A stretch of DNA of 8,577 nt from Bacillota bacterium (GTDB lineage: Bacteria > Bacillota_A > Clostridia > Acetivibrionales > DUMB01): assembly GCA_023621975.1 (NCBI GenBank), contig JAMOAC010000056.1, positions 1-8,577 of the forward strand, in the 5' to 3' direction. A model generated the notes under the pieces. That model was given only the letters and a program-made list of their open reading frames with translations, made no database searches and had not been told where the DNA came from. Shown here piece after piece: positions 5,502 through 8,577 of the stretch. Both the position numbers and the translations under genes were made by a program. The stretch's first letter is position 1. The number at the start of each line of letters is the position of its first letter.

Positions 5502-7538
5502 ATGCCATATACATTTGCTCTGGTAGGTAATCCAAATTGCGGAAAAACGACCATGTTCAATGAGATTACAGGCAGTACGCAATACGTGGGAAATTGGCCG
5601 GGAGTAACAGTTGAGAAGAAAGAAGGAAGGGCAAAAAAGTTCAGGGAAAATATAAAAATTGTTGACCTTCCGGGTATCTATTCACTTTCTCCGTATTCGC
5701 TGGAAGAGATAATTGCCAGGGATTATATAATTGAAGAAAAACCTGATGTGGTAATCAATATAGTAGATGCATCTAACATTGAACGAAACCTTTACCTCAC
5801 CATGCAGCTGAAGGAGCTTGGCGTTCCGGTTGTTGTAGCACTTAACATGATGGATGTTGTGACTTCAAGGGGTGACACCATAGACATCAAGAAGCTTGAG
5901 GATTTTTTGGGCATGCCTGTTGTGCCAACATCAGCAAGTAAGGGAACCGGTGTTCGCGAGGTTGTGGAAAAGGCACTGGAAACAGCTAAAACATTACCGG
6001 CCCAAAAGGAAAAGCAGACTGAAGTGGTTTATGATGATTCTGTTAATAAGAGCCTGGATATGATTGAAGAACTTATTGGAAATGCGGCCTCCGGAAAAGG
6101 GTATAATCCGAGATGGGCTGCATTGAAGCTGCTTGAAGGCGATGAAAAAGTAATCGAAAAACTCGAACTGGATGAATCCTTGATGTCCAGGATTGCATCT
6201 TTGCGTGAGCAGCTTGAAAATAAACTCGATAATGACATGGAAACCGTTATAGCGGATGCCAGATACCAGTACATTTCAAAAATTGTATCCAAGACGGTTA
6301 AAAAGAAACATGCAGGAGGAGAGCTTACCGTTTCGGACAAGATTGATAAGGTTGTGACAAATCGCATACTTGCCATACCAATTTTCCTGGCAATTATGTT
6401 TGTTATTTTCCGGGTTACTTTCGGAAGCGTAGGTACTTATGCTGTAGACTTTGTTGATGGTTTCATCAATGAGACACTGTCAGAAGCAGTTGAAAAGTGG
6501 CTTTTGGCTGCAGGCGGTGCAGATTGGCTTGTTGAGTTGGTGGTAGGCGGAATTATCGGAGGACTTGGCAGTGTATTGGCTTTTATTCCCCAGATAATAT
6601 TGCTGTTCTTTTTCTTATCAATACTTGAAGACAGCGGTTACATGGCAAGGGCTGCCTTCGTGATGGACAGAATGCTTAGAAAACTTGGACTGAGCGGAAA
6701 ATCATTCATACCCATGCTTATGGGGTTTGGATGTACCGTACCGGCAGCAATGGCTGCAAGGACACTGGAAAATGAAAAAGACAGGAAATTGACCATTATA
6801 CTTACCCCCTTTATGTCATGCGGTGCAAGGCTTCCGGTTTATGCGCTGTTTGCTGCGGCCTTTTTCTTTAAAAACCAGACTGTCGTCATATTTTCAATTT
6901 ACCTGCTTGGCATTGTAGTAGCAATACTTTCCGGAATACTGCTGAAAAATACCTTGTTCAAAGGTGAGGTTGCACCATTTGTCATGGAACTTCCTCCATA
7001 CAGGATTCCTACTTTAAAAGGCCTTGCAATCCACATGTGGGACAGGATAAAAGGCTTTCTGAAAAAAGCGGGTACCATAATATTTGCAGCTTCAGTGCTT
7101 ATTTGGTTCTGCCAGTCATTCAGCATATCATTCAGGATGGTTGACGACCCATCGGACAGCATATTTGGAACAATAGGAAAAGCGATTGCGCCTGTTTTCT
7201 CCCCACTGGGCTTTGGAGACTGGAAGTCTGCCATGGCGCTGCTGACCGGACTTCTGGCCAAGGAAGTTGTGGTGTCAACACTTGGAATACTTAACGGGGT
7301 CGGAGAAGAAGCGGCAAGCATCACAACAGCCATTCAGTCATATTTTACGCCGCTCAAAGCGTATTCATTCATGGTATTCGTCCTGCTGTACACTCCATGT
7401 GTTGCAGCTTTTGCAGCTATAAAGAGGGAACTGAATTCATGGAAACTGGCACTTTTTTCAGCAGGATACCAGATGGGAGTTGCATGGATTGCAGCGTTCC
7501 TGGTATATCAGGTTGGAAGGTTCCTGGGATTTGCCTAG
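5502..7538 (+). CDS. feoB: Ferrous iron transport protein B (FeoB)
   Basis: This GTPase-linked cytoplasmic membrane transporter imports Fe2+ under anoxic or reducing conditions. It has 678 residues, within the Gram-positive range and shorter than the 773 of E. coli. The N-terminal G domain has G1 GNPNCGKT (9-16), G2 around Thr36 in [11 protein letters not shown]3 DLPG (55-58), G4 NMMD (115-118) and G5 TSASKGTG (143-150). A helical GDI-like spacer follows (about 165-265). From about 288 to the end there are eight or more hydrophobic segments with the Gate motifs: SGYMARAAF (378-386), GFGCTVPA (408-415), [10 protein letters not shown] (438-447), [12 protein letters not shown] (584-595) and [13 protein letters not shown] (631-643). 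AGGGGGG lies five bases before the ATG. A small Cys-rich partner gene follows 25 bases later. No FeoC gene is present. Confidence 0.98.
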   Translation: MPYTFALVGNPNCGKTTMFNEITGSTQYVGNWPGVTVEKKEGRAKKFRENIKIVDLPGIYSLSPYSLEEIIARDYIIEEKPDVVINIVDASNIERNLYLTMQLKELGVPVVVALNMMDVVTSRGDTIDIKKLEDFLGMPVVPTSASKGTGVREVVEKALETAKTLPAQKEKQTEVVYDDSVNKSLDMIEELIGNAASGKGYNPRWAALKLLEGDEKVIEKLELDESLMSRIASLREQLENKLDNDMETVIADARYQYISKIVSKTVKKKHAGGELTVSDKIDKVVTNRILAIPIFLAIMFVIFRVTFGSVGTYAVDFVDGFINETLSEAVEKWLLAAGGADWLVELVVGGIIGGLGSVLAFIPQIILLFFFLSILEDSGYMARAAFVMDRMLRKLGLSGKSFIPMLMGFGCTVPAAMAARTLENEKDRKLTIILTPFMSCGARLPVYALFAAAFFFKNQTVVIFSIYLLGIVVAILSGILLKNTLFKGEVAPFVMELPPYRIPTLKGLAIHMWDRIKGFLKKAGTIIFAASVLIWFCQSFSISFRMVDDPSDSIFGTIGKAIAPVFSPLGFGDWKSAMALLTGLLAKEVVVSTLGILNGVGEEAASITTAIQSYFTPLKAYSFMVFVLLYTPCVAAFAAIKRELNSWKLALFSAGYQMGVAWIAAFLVYQVGRFLGFA

Positions 7539-7563
7539 ATACTGAATAACGGAGGAGATAATC

Positions 7564-7719
7564 ATGATTAACTGGATACTTGGCGGTCTTATAACAGCAA
7601 CTGTATTGTTTTTGATTGTAAGGTTTATAAGAAAGACGGCAAAAGGTGAGAGTACCTGCTGTTCCGGCTGTGAAGGATGCAGTTTCAACTGCAGCAGCAG
7701 GGATACGGCATCTAGATAA
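7564..7719 (+). CDS. FeoB-associated Cys-rich membrane protein
   Basis: This is a 51-residue peptide with one predicted transmembrane helix (about residues 4-22, WILGGLITATVLFLIVRFI). A basic stop-transfer stretch (RKTAK) comes next, then a Cys cluster: Cys32, Cys33, Cys36, Cys39 and Cys43 in CCSGCEGCSFNC. This layout matches the family of short Cys-rich membrane proteins found directly after feoB in Firmicutes. GGAGGAGA at 7551-7558 (GGAGG eight bases before the ATG) is a strong ribosome binding site, and the gene begins 25 bases after feoB. The orientation is probably N-terminus out with the Cys tail in the cytosol (positive-inside rule). It may bind or hand over Fe2+ or stabilise FeoB; that role is inference. 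A terminator follows immediately. Confidence 0.88.
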   Translation: MINWILGGLITATVLFLIVRFIRKTAKGESTCCSGCEGCSFNCSSRDTASR

Positions 7720-7726
7720 ATATCAT

Positions 7727-7770
7727 GCCAATGTTTGGGCAGAGTTGTTCAGACATTGGCTGTTTCTTTT
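7727..7770 (+). terminator. Terminator of the feo operon
   Basis: The arms 7727-7740 and 7747-7760 pair over 14 bp around a 6-base loop; the outer 8 bp (GCCAATGT/ACATTGGC) are perfect and three G-U pairs occur inside. The T-rich tract TGTTTCTTTT (7761-7770) follows. It starts eight bases after the Cys-rich gene. Confidence 0.82.
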
Positions 7771-7963
7771 ATGTGATAAACTTTTATCTCGTGTAAATAA
7801 AAATTACTGGACTAATTATGGGAAAGCATGTATTATAAAGTATTATTAAAGCTGTGTAATGTTGTATAAAGTGTATTGGTTCAGTATAATAAAAATATAT
7901 TAAACATAAATATAAATTTATAATAACGATGATGTATGTAACATTTGGCTTTCATGGCACTAA

Positions 7964-7991
7964 TTGCAACATGATATAAATATTATATAAA
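7964..7991 (+). promoter_or_regulatory. Possible sigma-A promoter for the QueD-like gene
   Basis: TTGCAA (7964-7969), a 16-base spacer and TATAAA (7986-7991) give a reasonable sigma-A promoter. The leader would be about 70 bases. The surrounding AT-richness makes chance matches likely. Confidence 0.3.
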
Positions 7992-8054
7992 TATTTCATA
8001 TGTCATTTTTTGTTTATTAGTATTCAATTAGATTTTGATTATCATTTTATTTTT

Positions 8055-8059
8055 AGGAG
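8055..8059 (+). promoter_or_regulatory. Ribosome binding site deciding the QueD-like gene start
   Basis: AGGAG is seven bases before the ATG at 8067 but only one base before the in-frame ATG at 8061. The former is a normal spacing, so 8067 is chosen. Confidence 0.75.
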
Positions 8060-8066
8060 AATGTTA

Positions 8067-8577
8067 ATGTTTATAAGGAAATACAAGTTCAAATTTTATT
8101 TGAATGCAAGGCACTTTATAAATATTAATCACAGGCAGTGCAATATTCACCCTCATACATGGGAGATAGTTGTATATATCAGCAAATACGGGGACAGCCT
8201 TACACAGTTTACTGAAGTAGAAAACAGCATTCAAAAGTATCTGCTGAAATATGAGGGTGAGCTGCTTAATTCTGTTCCTCCCTTTGATTCCGTTGATCCA
8301 TCCATGGAAAACATAGGTGATGCAATATTCCTTGGGATTTTCCCGTTGACGCAGAATTTCGGATGTTACCTTGAAAAGCTTGAGATAAGCGAAAATCCTA
8401 CAAGAACGTATATTGTGTCTCTTGAGAATGCATGCCTTAATACGGCACAAAATGAACTGAACAGAATGAACAGAATGTTTCAAAGATGGGAATTTGACGG
8501 GAGCGGCAACGTAAAACCTGTTCATCCACTCAATGGAAAATCCGGCATAACAGAAAATGGGCAATCCGGCAGGGCTT
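8067..8577 (+). CDS. 6-pyruvoyl-tetrahydropterin synthase/QueD-like protein, 3' part missing
   Basis: The frame is open for 170 residues and runs off the right edge. The N-terminal 118 or so residues resemble the PTPS/6-carboxytetrahydropterin synthase fold. His16 in NARHF and His28/His30 in CNIHPHTWEI fit the three zinc ligands, Cys25 fits the catalytic Cys just before the HxH, and Glu109 in SENPTRTY fits the pterin-anchoring Glu of the family's ETP motif. MENIGDAIF (80-88) fits the family's PTAENLA block. The LDHxxLN motif that supplies the catalytic Asp-His pair reads YEGELLN (62-68), so both residues appear changed. Family members are about 120-140 residues; here at least 45 more, polar and Asn/Gln-rich, follow. 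It stands alone after the feo terminator. The fold is likely; the function (queuosine, folate or a non-catalytic role) is not determined. Confidence 0.72.
   Translation, partial: MFIRKYKFKFYLNARHFININHRQCNIHPHTWEIVVYISKYGDSLTQFTEVENSIQKYLLKYEGELLNSVPPFDSVDPSMENIGDAIFLGIFPLTQNFGCYLEKLEISENPTRTYIVSLENACLNTAQNELNRMNRMFQRWEFDGSGNVKPVHPLNGKSGITENGQSGRA

Larger units (their letters stand above)
7771..8066. other. AT-rich intergenic region, no gene seen
   Basis: These 296 bases are strongly AT-rich and hold no supported gene on either strand. Visible items are a 12-bp perfect palindrome TATAAATTTATA (7911-7922), a TATAAT at 7885-7890 with a poor -35, the better promoter candidate at 7964-7991, and a weak Fur-like sequence around 8030-8050. 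No structured RNA or transposon end is recognised. Confidence 0.6.

Noticed and set aside
7646..7849. Plus-strand open frame of 67 codons overlapping the Cys-rich gene
   Set aside because: It is the other frame of the Cys-rich gene, has no ribosome binding site and runs through the feo terminator.
7862..7890. TTGTAT-17-TATAAT as promoter of the QueD-like gene
   Set aside because: The -35 matches only 3 of 6, the leader would be near 170 bases, and a nearer candidate exists at 7964; it cannot be excluded.
8064..8564. Minus-strand open frame of 166 codons
   Set aside because: It is antisense to the QueD-like gene, whose plus-strand frame has the zinc-site motif and a ribosome binding site.

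Overview
The window comes from a low-to-moderate G+C, endospore-forming, anaerobic Firmicute of the class Clostridia. Three things point there: strong GGAGG-type ribosome binding sites, a dipicolinate synthase operon (made only by endospore formers), and an FeoA-FeoA-FeoB ferrous iron operon that ends in a small Cys-rich membrane protein. The protein sequences look most like the cellulolytic Acetivibrio/Ruminiclostridium type, but that placement is an impression and not a tested result. All eight genes are on the + strand, and every gene that is complete in the window is intact.

Region 1 (1-2970) is the tail of an RNA-decay/protease transcription unit. It holds the C-terminal three quarters of polynucleotide phosphorylase (pnp, cut by the left edge) and an M16 zinc peptidase whose ATG shares one base with the pnp stop. 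A strong intrinsic terminator (2944-2970) closes the unit.

Region 2 (2971-4617) is the sporulation operon spoVFA-spoVFB (dpaA-dpaB), the two subunits of dipicolinate synthase, separated by 2 bases. A sequence that fits the mother-cell sigma-K promoter consensus lies upstream. The order pnp - M16 peptidase - spoVFA - spoVFB matches Bacillus subtilis, but ymxH is missing, and asd/dapG/dapA do not follow. Downstream, 4518-4657 holds related palindromic REP/MITE-like units; one of them forms a hairpin that may also terminate the operon.

Region 3 (4706-7770) is the iron uptake locus. A consensus sigma-A promoter (TTGACA-17-TATAAT) overlapped by a Fur box drives two divergent FeoA proteins. A 278-base gap contains a hairpin, four degenerate direct repeats and a second, perfectly symmetric Fur box. 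FeoB follows, then a 51-residue one-TM Cys-rich FeoB-associated protein, then a strong terminator. FeoB imports Fe2+, the FeoA proteins are presumed cytosolic SH3-like partners, and the Cys-rich peptide may handle the incoming metal or take the place of FeoC.

Region 4 (7771-8577) is an AT-rich intergenic stretch followed by the start of a 6-pyruvoyl-tetrahydropterin synthase/QueD-like protein that runs off the right edge. It keeps the zinc His residues, the catalytic-position Cys and the pterin-binding Glu. It seems to have lost the catalytic Asp-His pair and carries a C-terminal extension, so it is probably not a standard QueD.

I found no RNA gene, CRISPR array, complete insertion sequence or clearly novel multi-gene system. 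The items most worth following are the divergent QueD-like protein, the palindromic repeat cluster and the repeat array before feoB.
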